From JAAYED01 sp040772225 (GTDB lineage Bacteria; Chloroflexota; Anaerolineae; UBA1429), in the NCBI GenBank assembly GCA_040772225.1, contig JAXGYO010000005.1, positions 1 to 64,000 of the forward strand: a DNA stretch of 64,000 nucleotides. The letters run 5' to 3'. Position numbers and translations under genes: made by a program. Shown piece by piece: positions 25,905 through 35,102 of this stretch (the stretch's first letter is position 1; every line of letters begins with the position of its first letter). The notes under the pieces were generated by a model, which saw only the letters and a list, made by a program, of their open reading frames with translations, made no database searches and was not told where the DNA came from.

Positions 25905-28274
25905 TTAGCGGCGTACGAGAGCAGTGACCCAGCCGGCGAGTCCCAGTATTAGAATCCCGCCAAAGAACCCCATTAGCGGCAGGTCCTCGGGCCAGTTGCG
26001 GCCATAGTGCGGTGCCGGTGCCGCTTTGTAGTTCAGCGATGGATCCGTGGGCGCGGAGAGCGGCGCTTCGATGCCCGCGGGGACCACGCCCTCCCCGCCG
26101 TCGGCCACCGTGTGGTTGCCTTCCGCATCGAACCTGTTGTAGCTGATCGTGAATTCCTGCGGCTCGGCGATGGCGGCCCAGGCCGGGTTCGCCTCCAGGA
26201 ATCGGCGCGTCTTTTCTGCGCTGACGGAGTAGCGCACCTGCGTCCCCTCGGGCACATAGATCCACTCGTCGTCGTCAAGTAGATCTCCCGATGCCACCGC
26301 CCCGGGGATTTGGTTCTCGTACTCCCAGGTGGAGTAGTTGAGCCCCACATGGTGGCCCTGGTCGTCCCAGGCGTGCAGGTCGATATCGGGCACGGGGCCA
26401 TCGAGGCTGGTAGGCGCCACGGGCGGGGGGTTCGCGGGCGGCGCCACGGCCGCGGGCGCCACCACCGCACCCACCAGGTTGGTGGGCGTGTAGACGGAGG
26501 TCCCCACCACGGCAGAGTAGCCGTCCGCCGTGCTCTCACTGTACAAAGTGAACTGGATCTTCCATTCGGGCGATCGGAACTCGGTCGCTCCATCGGCGGC
26601 TCCAAAGCCATGGAAGGTGGGGCGAGAGTAGTCTTGACCAGTGGCCGAGGTGGCTCTCTTGGTGCCGCTGGCCGGATTGATGACGTTGACCACGTGGTGC
26701 TCGTGTGTGCCGCTCCAGAACACCTGGTACAGAACGACGCCGCTTTCGGGTGCGCCATAGGCGCCTCCGCTCTGCCGGGCTTCTAGTAATACATAGTCTT
26801 CCGGATTCGCGGACGTGGGGTCGTCGATCTTGAGGGCGCTCCCTGTGCCGGTCGTCTCCAGCGCGCTCAGGGTGTAGCGCTCTCCCAGCGCCCCTTCTGT
26901 GAACTCCATCCACTCGGCGGTCTCCTTGGAAAAGGCGGTCATGTGTACCGGATTGCTCGCGAGGGGGTCTCCCCACCAGTTGCCGCTGCCCATCAGGCCC
27001 CAGTGGTTGACGCTCCCATACTGCCCGAAGGGCTGGTTGTAGTTGTAGCGATCGCCTATCCGTGTGTACCGGCCAAATATCTTGTGCCGGCCATAGAGGG
27101 AATGGCCGACTTCGTGCGTCCACAGGCCCAAGCCGTCGTTCTCAGCGACCATGATCAGGCTGCCGGCGAAGACCGTGCTCCGGCTTTCGGCTGGGCCCAC
27201 CTCGATCTCGTGCCACTGATACTCTGGCTTCCAGGCGCACAACGTGCTCAAGGGCGCCGGGCTGGGCGAGTCACTGGTAGCCTGATTGGAGTCGCCCGCA
27301 TACACGACGATCACCCGTGCCAGTTCGATCTCCTCCCGCGGTGCGCCGCCCTCAAAGGCCTTTTGCACGGCCGCGATGGCAAACTGGGTCTCCTTACCTT
27401 GATAGTCAGCCAAATTGGCGTCCACCGTGAACCAATCCTCTGTGCCTCCGTCGCCATCGGCGTCCAAATACGTGTAGGCCAGCGCCACGTTGCCGTAGGC
27501 GTTCTGGCCATAGTAGCTGTTCACCTGCTGGCCCATTTCTACGTACTCGGTGATCGGTCTGGCGCCGGAAACGTCGTTGGTCTGCGCCAGGATGACAAGC
27601 GTGTCGCCGATATCATCGCACAGGCCCTGGTGCTCGGCGGCGGCGAACAGTGCCGCGGCGATCGCCTCTTCGCCTCCCTGGCCTGTATCGTCCCGCGCCA
27701 CAAACGTGTACGCGCCGCAGGTCCAGGTGATGTATCCAGCCGAGGCGTAGGGGCAGGAATTGTCCATGGCGCTGCCAAAGATGCCGCTGAGCATCTTGCG
27801 GACGTACTCGGCCAGGTAGCCCACCAGCCCGCCGGCGTTGCACATCTTTTGCCCCGTCTGGACGATGGCGGCGGGGCGGCCCTGGTAGCTGCTTCGCGAG
27901 AAGCCGTTCTCGACCATCTTGTCCAGATAGAGCTCGCCTCCCTTATCCCCGAGGGAGAGAATGCGCGCGTACTGGATCGTCTCATCATCATACGCGCCAC
28001 CGTTTGTGGCCGAGGTCTTGGTGTGGGCCACGAACTGGAGGGCATCGCCAGGAGGCCAGAAGAGGAACATGGTGTCGTCCTCTTCATCCAGGTCGTACAT
28101 GCGCTGGGTGATGACGTTGTTCGGCCACCCCAGCAGGCGGATGGCCTCGCGCATGACCCGTTCCTCCACGGGAGGCTCTCCGTCGTCGGCGGCGACCGTC
28201 GGTGTGCCTGGCAGCATAGCGCCGGTAAACAAGAGTGCAACGAGCAGCAAAGTGAGCAGGCGTGACTTGATCAT
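25905..28274 (-). CDS. Secreted, membrane-anchored M6-like zinc metalloprotease
   Basis: 789-residue exported protease. Signal peptide LLTLLLVALLFTGAML; zinc site HEVGHSLYGRH (His387, Glu388, His391) in LGLWTHEVGHSLYGRH, followed by HWGLMGSGNWWGDPLASNPV, which resembles the M6 immune-inhibitor-A Met-turn region. A C-terminal helix LMGFFGGILILGLAGWVTAL with VRR end would anchor it outside the membrane. The ATG overlaps the stop of the upstream Pro-rich protein (ATGA), so both are translated together. Confidence 0.85.
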   Translation of the reverse strand: MIKSRLLTLLLVALLFTGAMLPGTPTVAADDGEPPVEERVMREAIRLLGWPNNVITQRMYDLDEEDDTMFLFWPPGDALQFVAHTKTSATNGGAYDDETIQYARILSLGDKGGELYLDKMVENGFSRSSYQGRPAAIVQTGQKMCNAGGLVGYLAEYVRKMLSGIFGSAMDNSCPYASAGYITWTCGAYTFVARDDTGQGGEEAIAAALFAAAEHQGLCDDIGDTLVILAQTNDVSGARPITEYVEMGQQVNSYYGQNAYGNVALAYTYLDADGDGGTEDWFTVDANLADYQGKETQFAIAAVQKAFEGGAPREEIELARVIVVYAGDSNQATSDSPSPAPLSTLCAWKPEYQWHEIEVGPAESRSTVFAGSLIMVAENDGLGLWTHEVGHSLYGRHKIFGRYTRIGDRYNYNQPFGQYGSVNHWGLMGSGNWWGDPLASNPVHMTAFSKETAEWMEFTEGALGERYTLSALETTGTGSALKIDDPTSANPEDYVLLEARQSGGAYGAPESGVVLYQVFWSGTHEHHVVNVINPASGTKRATSATGQDYSRPTFHGFGAADGATEFRSPEWKIQFTLYSESTADGYSAVVGTSVYTPTNLVGAVVAPAAVAPPANPPPVAPTSLDGPVPDIDLHAWDDQGHHVGLNYSTWEYENQIPGAVASGDLLDDDEWIYVPEGTQVRYSVSAEKTRRFLEANPAWAAIAEPQEFTISYNRFDAEGNHTVADGGEGVVPAGIEAPLSAPTDPSLNYKAAPAPHYGRNWPEDLPLMGFFGGILILGLAGWVTALVRR

Positions 28275-29047
28275 GCGGCCCCCTCGATGGCTGTGCGGCG
28301 GAAACGTCGTAGATAGCGCAGCATAAAGAGCAAGGCAAGCAAACCCACGGGGATCACGATCCACGGATAACGTTGCCCCAGCGCGTCATAGGCCAGCCAC
28401 CCCGCCGCAGCCCAGAGGATTTCCCACTTGAGGATGCTCCAGGTGATCTTTAGGCAGCCGGGGCGGCGTTCCGCTCTCCGCTCACGCCGTGCCTCTTTGC
28501 TGCGCGTTTGGGCGCTTCGCGGGTTCTTCTCGAGAGCGCTCGGGTCCACAGGGGGAGTGTACGCTGCAGCTTGAGCGTACGCTGCAGTATTAGCGTAGGG
28601 TGCCGCTGGGACGGGATTGGTCGCGGGGGGCACCGGAGGCGGGAAAGCGGCCTGTGGCGCACCGGCAGGATACGCAGATACAGGGGACTCGCTCGCCGGC
28701 GCCACGCCGACGCGCGGCGGGAATCCTTGCGGCGGCGAAGCGTAGGGGTGCGGGACTTCTGACGCATTACTGATCGGCTCGGCCGCAGTTGGAGGGGGCG
28801 GGGGACCTGGTGGGCCCGCACTCTCCTGAACCGGTGGCGTCCCGGGCGACCAGGTGCCGTCGCGATAGACGTACCAGTTGCCGGTGCGCTCCTGCAGCAT
28901 CCAGGTGTACCCTTCGTTGTCTTTGACGCGCAGGGCGTTCAGCGCCTCCTTGTATGTCTGCTCAGTGATCTGCCCGGCGACGCGCTGCCGGTCCAGGGCG
29001 GCAAATGCCGCCGCGGCTGCCGTAAAGCTCAGGGATGGATCGTCCAC
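28271..29047 (-). CDS. Pro-rich membrane protein, likely partner of the metalloprotease
   Basis: 258 residues. The N-terminal 60 residues (FAALDRQRVAGQITEQTYKE, then EGYTWMLQERTGNWYVYRDG) form a small domain. A Pro/Ala-rich linker (about 70-170), a very basic stretch (RSKEARRERRAERR) and two hydrophobic segments (EILWAAAGWLAYDALG; WIVIPVGLLALLFMLRYL) follow. Start is GTG at 29047, decided by AAGGAG 6 bases upstream. It overlaps the protease by 4 bases. No family was recognised; a scaffold or regulator role is inferred. Confidence 0.75.
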   Translation of the reverse strand: MDDPSLSFTAAAAAFAALDRQRVAGQITEQTYKEALNALRVKDNEGYTWMLQERTGNWYVYRDGTWSPGTPPVQESAGPPGPPPPPTAAEPISNASEVPHPYASPPQGFPPRVGVAPASESPVSAYPAGAPQAAFPPPVPPATNPVPAAPYANTAAYAQAAAYTPPVDPSALEKNPRSAQTRSKEARRERRAERRPGCLKITWSILKWEILWAAAGWLAYDALGQRYPWIVIPVGLLALLFMLRYLRRFRRTAIEGAA

Positions 29048-29363
29048 AGTCTGCTCCTTTGTGGGACGGGCTGCCCCCCATTATCATCGATTTGCAGGGG
29101 CAGGTCAACAAGTGTGGACGCTCTTTATGATATCTTACGCTGTATTTCCGGTGATTGAGACTGCACTGCTGCCGATATTCGGCGTGCCCATTGGGCCTCT
29201 GCTCAGCCGTGGTCCGCTCGATCCCGCACTGGCGAGTTGGACGCCGAGAGGTACTTTTCGCGGGGCCAGAGTATTTGTCGCCGCTCGGGTTTCCAGCTAA
29301 CATCAAAAATACGATCTGTGTGAGACTGTTGACATCGTTCTTTGAACACTCAGGAGTCTAAAA
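29048..29363. other. 316-base intergenic region between divergent genes
   Basis: It carries the upstream regions of the Pro-rich protein (minus) and HEAT protein (plus). A TTGACA at 29329-29334 is the only clear promoter-like hexamer, without a matching -10. Nothing else was recognised. Confidence 0.4.
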
Positions 29364-30479
29364 GTGGCTCTTTTTGGTCTTTTCCGGCCACCCGATGTGA
29401 ACAAGCTGGAGGCTGCGCGCGACATCAAGGCGCTGGCCAGGATGGCCCAGTCCGACTCTGATTGGGTCAGCCGGCGTGACGCGCTGCTCGCGCTGAATCG
29501 CATCGGCGGGCCCGAAGTTCCGGCGCTGCTGATTCACGCACTCAGGCGTGACCAGTACTGGAAGAACCGTGAGATCGCAGCCGATCTCCTGGCATCGCTG
29601 AATGATGAGGTGGCCCTCGAGCCGCTGATGGCTGCCACGCGCGACAGCTATGTCGATGTGCGCTGGATGGCGGTCAAGGCCCTGGACCGGCTCTTGACCG
29701 GCATACGCACCGGCGTTCCGGAGCCGGCGGTGGTGCAGGTCTTTGTGGCGCGCTTGGACGATCGCGCCTGGTGGGTGCGCCAGAGCGCCGCCCATGCGCT
29801 GGAACGGGTAGCATCGCCGGATGCCTTTGAGCAGCTCGAGATTGCGGTCAAGCCGCTGCATCGCACCTTACAGGACGAGGTGCGGGCTGTGCGCCAGGCG
29901 GCCTTGAACGTCCTTATTCGCCTCAACGCACCGCCCACCATCGAGTCGCTCGTGGCGGCTCTCAAGGACGTTGCCTGGAGCGTCCGCCTGTCGGCGGCCG
30001 AGGCCTTGGAGACGCTGGGCTGGGAACCGGCGCGCGATCAGGAGATTGACTACTGGATCGCCCGCGGCGAGCCAGGGCGCTGCGTGAGTCGCGGCATCGA
30101 GGCGGTGCCTGCGCTGGTCTGGGTGCTGGACGACCAGTACCCGCCGCTGGTCGCGGATACCATCGATGCGCTGGTGCGCCTGGGGCATCTGGCGGTCCCC
30201 GCATTGCTGGAGGCGCTCCATCACAAGGACTGGTGGGCACGGGAGGCGGCGGTGCGCGCGCTGCTCCGTATCGGCAGCCCCAGGGCCGTGGTGCCGCTTA
30301 TACAGGCGCTGAGCGACCGTTCCTATAGCGTGCGTGAGACCTCGTCGCGCGCGCTGGGTGCCCTGGGAGACCCAAGAGCCGTCCCCTATCTGGCGGCGCT
30401 GTCTCGGCACGATCCGCACCTCCTGGTGCGGACGGCTGCCTGTGAGGCGTTGCGTGTTCTTCCTGCGCCGCAGCGCTAA
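29364..30479 (+). CDS. HEAT-repeat protein (PBS-lyase type)
   Basis: 371-residue alpha-solenoid scaffold. Repeats of about 31 residues run along most of the length, for example DVRWMAVKALDRLLTGI, AWWVRQSAAHALERVAS, WWAREAAVRALLRIGSPRAV and SYSVRETSSRALGALGDPRA. No catalytic residues. It probably mediates protein interactions; the partner is unknown. The start is GTG at 29364 with AGGAG 7 bases upstream. Divergent from the protease pair. Confidence 0.88.
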   Translation: MALFGLFRPPDVNKLEAARDIKALARMAQSDSDWVSRRDALLALNRIGGPEVPALLIHALRRDQYWKNREIAADLLASLNDEVALEPLMAATRDSYVDVRWMAVKALDRLLTGIRTGVPEPAVVQVFVARLDDRAWWVRQSAAHALERVASPDAFEQLEIAVKPLHRTLQDEVRAVRQAALNVLIRLNAPPTIESLVAALKDVAWSVRLSAAEALETLGWEPARDQEIDYWIARGEPGRCVSRGIEAVPALVWVLDDQYPPLVADTIDALVRLGHLAVPALLEALHHKDWWAREAAVRALLRIGSPRAVVPLIQALSDRSYSVRETSSRALGALGDPRAVPYLAALSRHDPHLLVRTAACEALRVLPAPQR

Positions 30480-30506
30480 GCATCGGACATCACAGGCGTG
30501 CTGGCT

Positions 30507-31343
30507 CTATAGGATTCGTTGCGCCTCTTCCGATGGCATGAGGAGGGTGTGGGTTGGGAAGGGTACATCGATGTTCTCTCGTACCAGCGCGGCGTTGACA
30601 GCGACGGCGACGTCCGAGTGCACCTCAAGCAGCCCGCGCATCCGCGTGTCCACCCAGAAACGTAGCGCCAGGATTACGCCATAGCTACCCAGGCCCTCTG
30701 CATACACGGTGGGCACACGTTCGGTCGCCACCCCTTCAATACTGGCCGCTGCTGTGCGGATCGTCTCTATCACCTGGGGCACATCCTGTATCCGATTGAT
30801 CTCGTATCGGATGGTGCGCTGCCGCAATGGCGCCTCGGAGTAGTTGGTGATGATGCTGCTAAAGATCGTGCTGTTGGGCACGATCGCCAGCTCGCCATCC
30901 CAGCGGCGGATGGTCGTGTCGCGGGTGGTCATGTCTATGACGGTCCCCTCCACGCCCGCTATCGAAACGGCATTTCCGATCTTGTACGGGTGCCGGAACA
31001 GCAGGATGATCCCCGCGACAAAGTTGCTGGCGATATCCTGCAGTGCGAGCCCCAGAATCACGCCAGTGACGCCCAGGCCCGCGATGGCTCCCGTAATGTC
31101 GGCACCCATCATTCGCAGGCCGGCCAGTACACCCAGGACGATGATGGACCAGCGGACCAGGCGCTGAACAAAGAGCGCGACGGTCTCATGGTCCGAGCGG
31201 CCGCGAAGGGCGCGATCGACCGAGCGGGCGGCCAGGCTCGCCAACAAGAGCGACACTCCGATCAGGACAATGGCGCCGACCAGCGCAGGAACTTGGGCCA
31301 CTACCTCGGCCCAGAATGCCTGAAGCGACTCCTCCATCGTCAT
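30507..31343 (-). CDS. Small-conductance mechanosensitive channel (MscS family)
   Basis: 278-residue inner-membrane channel that opens on osmotic down-shock. Three TM helices: ALVGAIVLIGVSLLLASLAA, IIVLGVLAGLRMMG and the pore helix with GLGVTGVILGLALQDIASNF. A beta domain follows with GNAVSIAGVEGTVIDM, IVPNSTIFSSIITNYS, and an alpha/beta C-terminus. Length and motifs match the MscS core. Start ATG 31343 has GGAGG 10 bases upstream. Confidence 0.93.
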   Translation of the reverse strand: MTMEESLQAFWAEVVAQVPALVGAIVLIGVSLLLASLAARSVDRALRGRSDHETVALFVQRLVRWSIIVLGVLAGLRMMGADITGAIAGLGVTGVILGLALQDIASNFVAGIILLFRHPYKIGNAVSIAGVEGTVIDMTTRDTTIRRWDGELAIVPNSTIFSSIITNYSEAPLRQRTIRYEINRIQDVPQVIETIRTAAASIEGVATERVPTVYAEGLGSYGVILALRFWVDTRMRGLLEVHSDVAVAVNAALVRENIDVPFPTHTLLMPSEEAQRIL

Positions 31344-31643
31344 CTCGCTGCGGCCTCCTCTCTGCCATGTGGTCCCGGCCTGGTGCGCCTAGAATAGGGG
31401 AGTCGTCGTGTGCTGTCCAATCCATGACGGTTGGCGAGGCGCCGCTGCGGAGACAAAACCGCCGGGCTAGGTCGGTGAACGACGCCCGCCGCCATAATCG
31501 CTCACTGCCGTCTCAGCCCTGACCCCTCGGTATATCAAAGCCTTCCTGCCCAGTTCCCCGCGCGGTGCGTCGATCTTGTGGCAGCGGCCGGACCGTACCA
31601 CGAAGGACTTTTCACTCCTGTGAAATACTGCTCCGCCAACCCC
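31344..31643. other. Intergenic region between divergent genes
   Basis: No gene is supported. It holds the upstream side of the mscS gene and leads into the operator/promoter at 31644-31697. Short frames here have no ribosome site and atypical composition. Confidence 0.4.
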
Positions 31644-31672
31644 TTGATTTTGCCTGCGTCGGCGGCTATAGT
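31644..31672 (+). promoter_or_regulatory. Sigma-70 promoter of the terminase-sigma operon
   Basis: TTGATT (31644-31649), 17-base spacer, TATAGT (31667-31672). The predicted transcription start (about 31679) lies inside the LexA-like palindrome. Confidence 0.7.
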
Positions 31673-31673
31673 G

Positions 31674-31697
31674 CCAATAGAACATTTGTTCTATTGG
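31674..31697. promoter_or_regulatory. LexA-like (SOS) operator
   Basis: Perfect 11-base arms CCAATAGAACA / TGTTCTATTGG around a central TT. The core GAAC-N4-GTTC is that of Gram-positive-type LexA boxes. It overlaps the predicted transcription start, so bound repressor would block initiation. A second copy of the ATAGAACA-NN-TGTTCTAT core is at 57274-57291. Confidence 0.65.
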
Positions 31698-31734
31698 TTG
31701 ATGAGCCTATAGCATACTCAGTATAAGGAGCGTG

Positions 31735-32253
31735 ATGAGGAGTGATGCTGCTGTCCGTCAAGAGCCCTGGGCACGATCTGCCACCCCGGTATCCGGTCTG
31801 TTGGCCTCGATGGTTGGCGCTGGCGCGGCGCTGAGCGAGCAGGTGCTGGCTACACTGGCTGTAGAGTTCCCTTCTGGTGGCGCTGAGCCGGCCGACGCGG
31901 GAGGGGAGGCGCAGGAGGGCGATCTCGCGATCATCGAACGCGAGCTGGCGCGGCTTTTTGCGGTTCGCGAGTTGTTTCTCTCCTGGGTGCAAGAGCTGCG
32001 TTCCAGCGAGGGGCGGGGCGCTGCCGGGCTGCCGGCGCAGTTCTTGCGTGCCTGGGGTGATTCCACCGGTCGCGTCATCCAGCTCCTGCGGGCGCGCCGC
32101 GACCTGGGCGGTGCCCGGTCAGACGCGCTGCTGGACGCGGTCTATGCTGAGCTGGAGGCCATGCTGCCCCTCTCTGATCTATCGGGCCATGAGTCGGCTG
32201 ACATGCGGAACGGCCGCGATGTCGCTGTGTCGCAGCAGGGAATGGCCGAGTGA
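31735..32253 (+). CDS. Small protein of the terminase operon (possible terminase small subunit)
   Basis: 172 residues, mostly helical and Ala/Leu/Glu-rich (LARLFAVRELFLSWVQELRS, RVIQLLRARRDLGGARSDAL). No HTH or known family was recognised. The role as terminase small subunit is inferred only from its place directly before a terminase large subunit gene, which overlaps it by 4 bases. AAGGAG precedes the start; a GTG at 31732 is an alternative. Confidence 0.65.
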   Translation: MRSDAAVRQEPWARSATPVSGLLASMVGAGAALSEQVLATLAVEFPSGGAEPADAGGEAQEGDLAIIERELARLFAVRELFLSWVQELRSSEGRGAAGLPAQFLRAWGDSTGRVIQLLRARRDLGGARSDALLDAVYAELEAMLPLSDLSGHESADMRNGRDVAVSQQGMAE

Positions 32254-33752
32254 GCCGCCCGGGGGGCGCAGACGCCGGTAGAGAGCGGTCCGTGCGCGCG
32301 GTGGCCGGCGCGATGGGAGACATCGAACGCTTTAGCAGGGCGGTGCTGCGCCGGCCGCTCCGCCCTTATCAACTGGCCGTGGCGCGAGCCATCGGCGCCT
32401 CCGTGCTGGGCGGCCACGGGCGCACCTTTGCCGTGATGATGTCGCGGCAGGCTGGCAAGAACGAGACGGCCGCTCAGATAGAGGCCTGGCTGCTCAACCT
32501 GTATCGCCGCCGCGGCGGAACGATCGTCAAGGCTGCGCCGACTTTTCGCCCGCAGGCGCTCACCAGTCTGCTTCGTCTCCGGTCGGTCCTCGAGGGGGCC
32601 CCCTTGCCCCCGGCGCGCGTCGAGTCGGGCCACAGGCTCTGCTGCGGCAGGGCCAGCATCGCTTTTTACTCGGCGGCGCCCGGTGCCAGTGTCGTGGGCG
32701 CCACGGCGAACATCCTGCTGGAGGCGGACGAAGCGCAGGATATCGATCCGGAGCGCTGGCAGAAAGACTTTAGGCCGATGGCGGCCTCTACGGCAGCGAC
32801 CACGGTGCTCTGGGGGACGGCCTGGACGGCTGGCACGCTGCTGGCGCGCACCATGGCCTCTCTGGAGGAGCAGGAGGCACGTGACGGTGTCAGGCGCGTG
32901 TTTCGAATCCCCTGGGATGTTGTGGCGGAGGCGGTGCCCGCCTACGGCCGCTATGTCCGCGGCGAGATCGCGCGCCTGGGGCCGGGTCATCCTCTTATCC
33001 GAACGCAGTATCTGCTTGAAGAACTCGATACAGAGGCCGGGCTGTTCACGGCGGCGACGCGAGCGCTGATGCGCGGCAGTCACGCGCGCCAACAGGGGCC
33101 CAATGAGGGTCACCGCTATGCATTGCTGGTGGATGTGGCGGGCGGTCTGGACACAGCCGGCGGTTCAGGTCTCCCCGAGGGCGGGGCATCGCTGCGCGAC
33201 AGCACGGTGGCCACCGTGGTAGAGATCACCCATCCAGCCGGGGAGCCCGAGGGCGCGGCGCCCTTGTCGTTGCCACACTATCTGGTAGTGAACCGGTACG
33301 CCTGGACGGGCACGCCGCTTTCTACCCTGGCTGGCACGCTGGCCGCGCTCGCTGAGCGCTGGTCGGTGGGTCATCTGGTGATCGATGCCACCGGGCTGGG
33401 TGCAGGCGTGGCATCAGCGCTTGCGCAGCGGTTGGGACCCCGGGTGATCCCTTTTGTCTTTACCTCAGCGAGCAAGAGCCGGCTGGGTTGGACGTTCCTG
33501 GGACTCTGCAATTCGGGACGCTTTCGCGATCACTGTGCCGATGGCAGCCCTGAGCAGGAGCGCTTCTGGCGTGAGGTCGCCGCGGCGCGCTATGCGCTGG
33601 GCGAGGGGCCGGGTCAGAGCCTGCGCTGGGGCGTCCCCGACCGCGCCATACACGACGACTATCTGGTGTCCGCCGCACTGTGTGCGGCGCTGCCTGAGAC
33701 GCCGCTGTCGACCGGGCAATCCCACATCGTAGAATCGGAGGACCCACTGTGA
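32250..33752 (+). CDS. Phage-type terminase large subunit (ATPase-nuclease)
   Basis: 500-residue DNA-packaging motor and nuclease without any other phage head genes nearby. ATPase: Walker A in VMMSRQAGKNETAA (about residue 70), Walker B ILLEADEAQDIDPERW (about 155), coupling motif VLWGTAWT. RNase-H-like nuclease: ALLVDVAGGLD, VIDATGLGAG and AIHDDYLVSAALC, with all acidic residues in place. Start GTG at 32250 overlaps the preceding stop (GTGA), and its own stop overlaps the sigma factor GTG. It appears functional rather than decayed. Confidence 0.88.
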   Translation: MSRPGGADAGRERSVRAVAGAMGDIERFSRAVLRRPLRPYQLAVARAIGASVLGGHGRTFAVMMSRQAGKNETAAQIEAWLLNLYRRRGGTIVKAAPTFRPQALTSLLRLRSVLEGAPLPPARVESGHRLCCGRASIAFYSAAPGASVVGATANILLEADEAQDIDPERWQKDFRPMAASTAATTVLWGTAWTAGTLLARTMASLEEQEARDGVRRVFRIPWDVVAEAVPAYGRYVRGEIARLGPGHPLIRTQYLLEELDTEAGLFTAATRALMRGSHARQQGPNEGHRYALLVDVAGGLDTAGGSGLPEGGASLRDSTVATVVEITHPAGEPEGAAPLSLPHYLVVNRYAWTGTPLSTLAGTLAALAERWSVGHLVIDATGLGAGVASALAQRLGPRVIPFVFTSASKSRLGWTFLGLCNSGRFRDHCADGSPEQERFWREVAAARYALGEGPGQSLRWGVPDRAIHDDYLVSAALCAALPETPLSTGQSHIVESEDPL

Positions 33753-34423
33753 GCACTCTGGAGAATCGAACCGCGGTCCTGAGCACTGGCGAACTCGAGG
33801 ATCTCTGGCGCCAGGCCTGGCTTATCGTGCGCCAGAGCTGTCAGGGAACCTTGACGAGGCTGACGCGGGGGTGGGGCGGCGCCTATGATGCGCAGGACTT
33901 TTATCAGGACGCCTTTCTCGCCTTTCAGTCGCTGGCCGAGTCGTGGGCTTCTCGGGATCCACGCGAGCCCGAGGGCGAGCTCTGGTCGGCCTGGCGGCGC
34001 CTGCTGTGGCACAGCGGCACCCGCATCCTGCGGCGGCCGCCGCAACGTCTGGGGCGAGTCAAGGCTCAGAACGAGCCCGATCTTGATGCACTGATGGACG
34101 ATATAGGGAATTGCCGTGACGATGCTCTGGCGCGAGCGCTGCTGGAGCATCTCGTAAATCGTGAGGATCCCGAGCGACTCCTTGTCCGGGCAGAGCGCCA
34201 TGAGGAGCACGCCGCGACGGTCGCCTGGTTGCTCGAGGGGCTGCGTCCCGACCAGCGCAGGCTGCTGACCTGGATCTACCTCGACGGGCGCACGCCGCGC
34301 GAGGTGGCGCCGCTACTGGACACCACGCCAGCTGTGATCTCCTCCCGCGTTTACCGTGCGCTCAAGGCACTGCGCCGCCGCGCAATCAGACGGGCGTCGT
34401 GCTCGGAACCAGATGCCAGTTGA
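33749..34423 (+). CDS. Sigma-70-family (ECF-like) RNA polymerase sigma factor
   Basis: 224 residues. Region 2 is recognisable in AWLIVRQSCQGTL..DAQDFYQDAFLAFQSLAESW, and region 4 HTH in LRPDQRRLLTWIYLDGRTPR plus EVAPLLDTTPAVISSRVYRA. The linker between the regions is longer than usual. GTG start overlaps the terminase stop by 4 bases, so it is made together with the terminase. It may direct transcription of distant genes belonging to the same element (inference). Confidence 0.8.
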   Translation: MSTLENRTAVLSTGELEDLWRQAWLIVRQSCQGTLTRLTRGWGGAYDAQDFYQDAFLAFQSLAESWASRDPREPEGELWSAWRRLLWHSGTRILRRPPQRLGRVKAQNEPDLDALMDDIGNCRDDALARALLEHLVNREDPERLLVRAERHEEHAATVAWLLEGLRPDQRRLLTWIYLDGRTPREVAPLLDTTPAVISSRVYRALKALRRRAIRRASCSEPDAS

Positions 34424-34514
34424 CTGCGCATGTGGCTTGCGCCAATGATCCCCTGTCTGGCATAATGGTCGAGCTGCTTGTGACACGCAGCACAGGAGGA
34501 GCAACATCGACGTC

Positions 34515-35102
34515 ATGCGGGCAATCACGACGCGCTACAGCTACCGTGGCGCCTTTAAGAGTGCGCCGGTGCCCAGAGAGCATCTCAGACAGATCATGGA
34601 GGCCGGGCTCAAGGCGCCTTCTGCGGGCAACTCACAGACGACCTCGTATGTCATCGTCGATGACCCCGAGCTGTTGGCGGGTCTGGCCAACATGATTCCC
34701 AATAGCCTCCCCATCAAGACGGCGCCGGCAGTGCTGGTGGTGCTTGTGGACTGGCACGATCCCCAGTCGGATCGCGCTGATTTCGGCCCGGTCAACTATG
34801 GCGCCTCGGTGGAGAATGTCCTGCTGGCGGCCACGGGCATGGGCTATGCCACGCTCTGGATGGAGGGCTGGAAGCGCGGGGAGGGGGCGGTCGCGGCGGT
34901 GGCTGCGCTACTGAACATCCCCATGGCCTATGTGCCCACTGTGCTGATCCCGCTGGGCATCGCGGAGGAGCCGGGAGCGCCCCGCGAAAAGCGCCCCTTT
35001 GACGAGCGCGCCGGTGGAACAGGTACGAGGATTGAGCTCAGGCAGGGCAGGGCTCGGGGGTGCGGTAACGACTGCACTTCCGAGCGACCTGCCGGGCCTT
35101 GA
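34515..35102 (+). CDS. Nitroreductase-family FMN oxidoreductase
   Basis: 195-residue flavoprotein. Seen: the FMN-phosphate Arg/Ser region AITTRYSYRGAF (usually RRSIR), LRQIMEAGLKAPSAGNSQTT, ASVENVLLAATGMGYATLWM and VLIPLGIAEEPGAPREKRPF. It would reduce quinones or nitro compounds with NAD(P)H. The ATG at 34515 is 15 bases from the GGAGG; an ATC three codons upstream sits at ideal distance and would restore the common N-terminus (x-D-V-M-x-A-I), so the true start may be there. Confidence 0.85.
   Translation: MRAITTRYSYRGAFKSAPVPREHLRQIMEAGLKAPSAGNSQTTSYVIVDDPELLAGLANMIPNSLPIKTAPAVLVVLVDWHDPQSDRADFGPVNYGASVENVLLAATGMGYATLWMEGWKRGEGAVAAVAALLNIPMAYVPTVLIPLGIAEEPGAPREKRPFDERAGGTGTRIELRQGRARGCGNDCTSERPAGP

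Noticed and set aside
31186..31522. Small open frames upstream of the terminase operon
   Set aside because: They lie partly over mscS and the promoter region, without ribosome sites or family resemblance.
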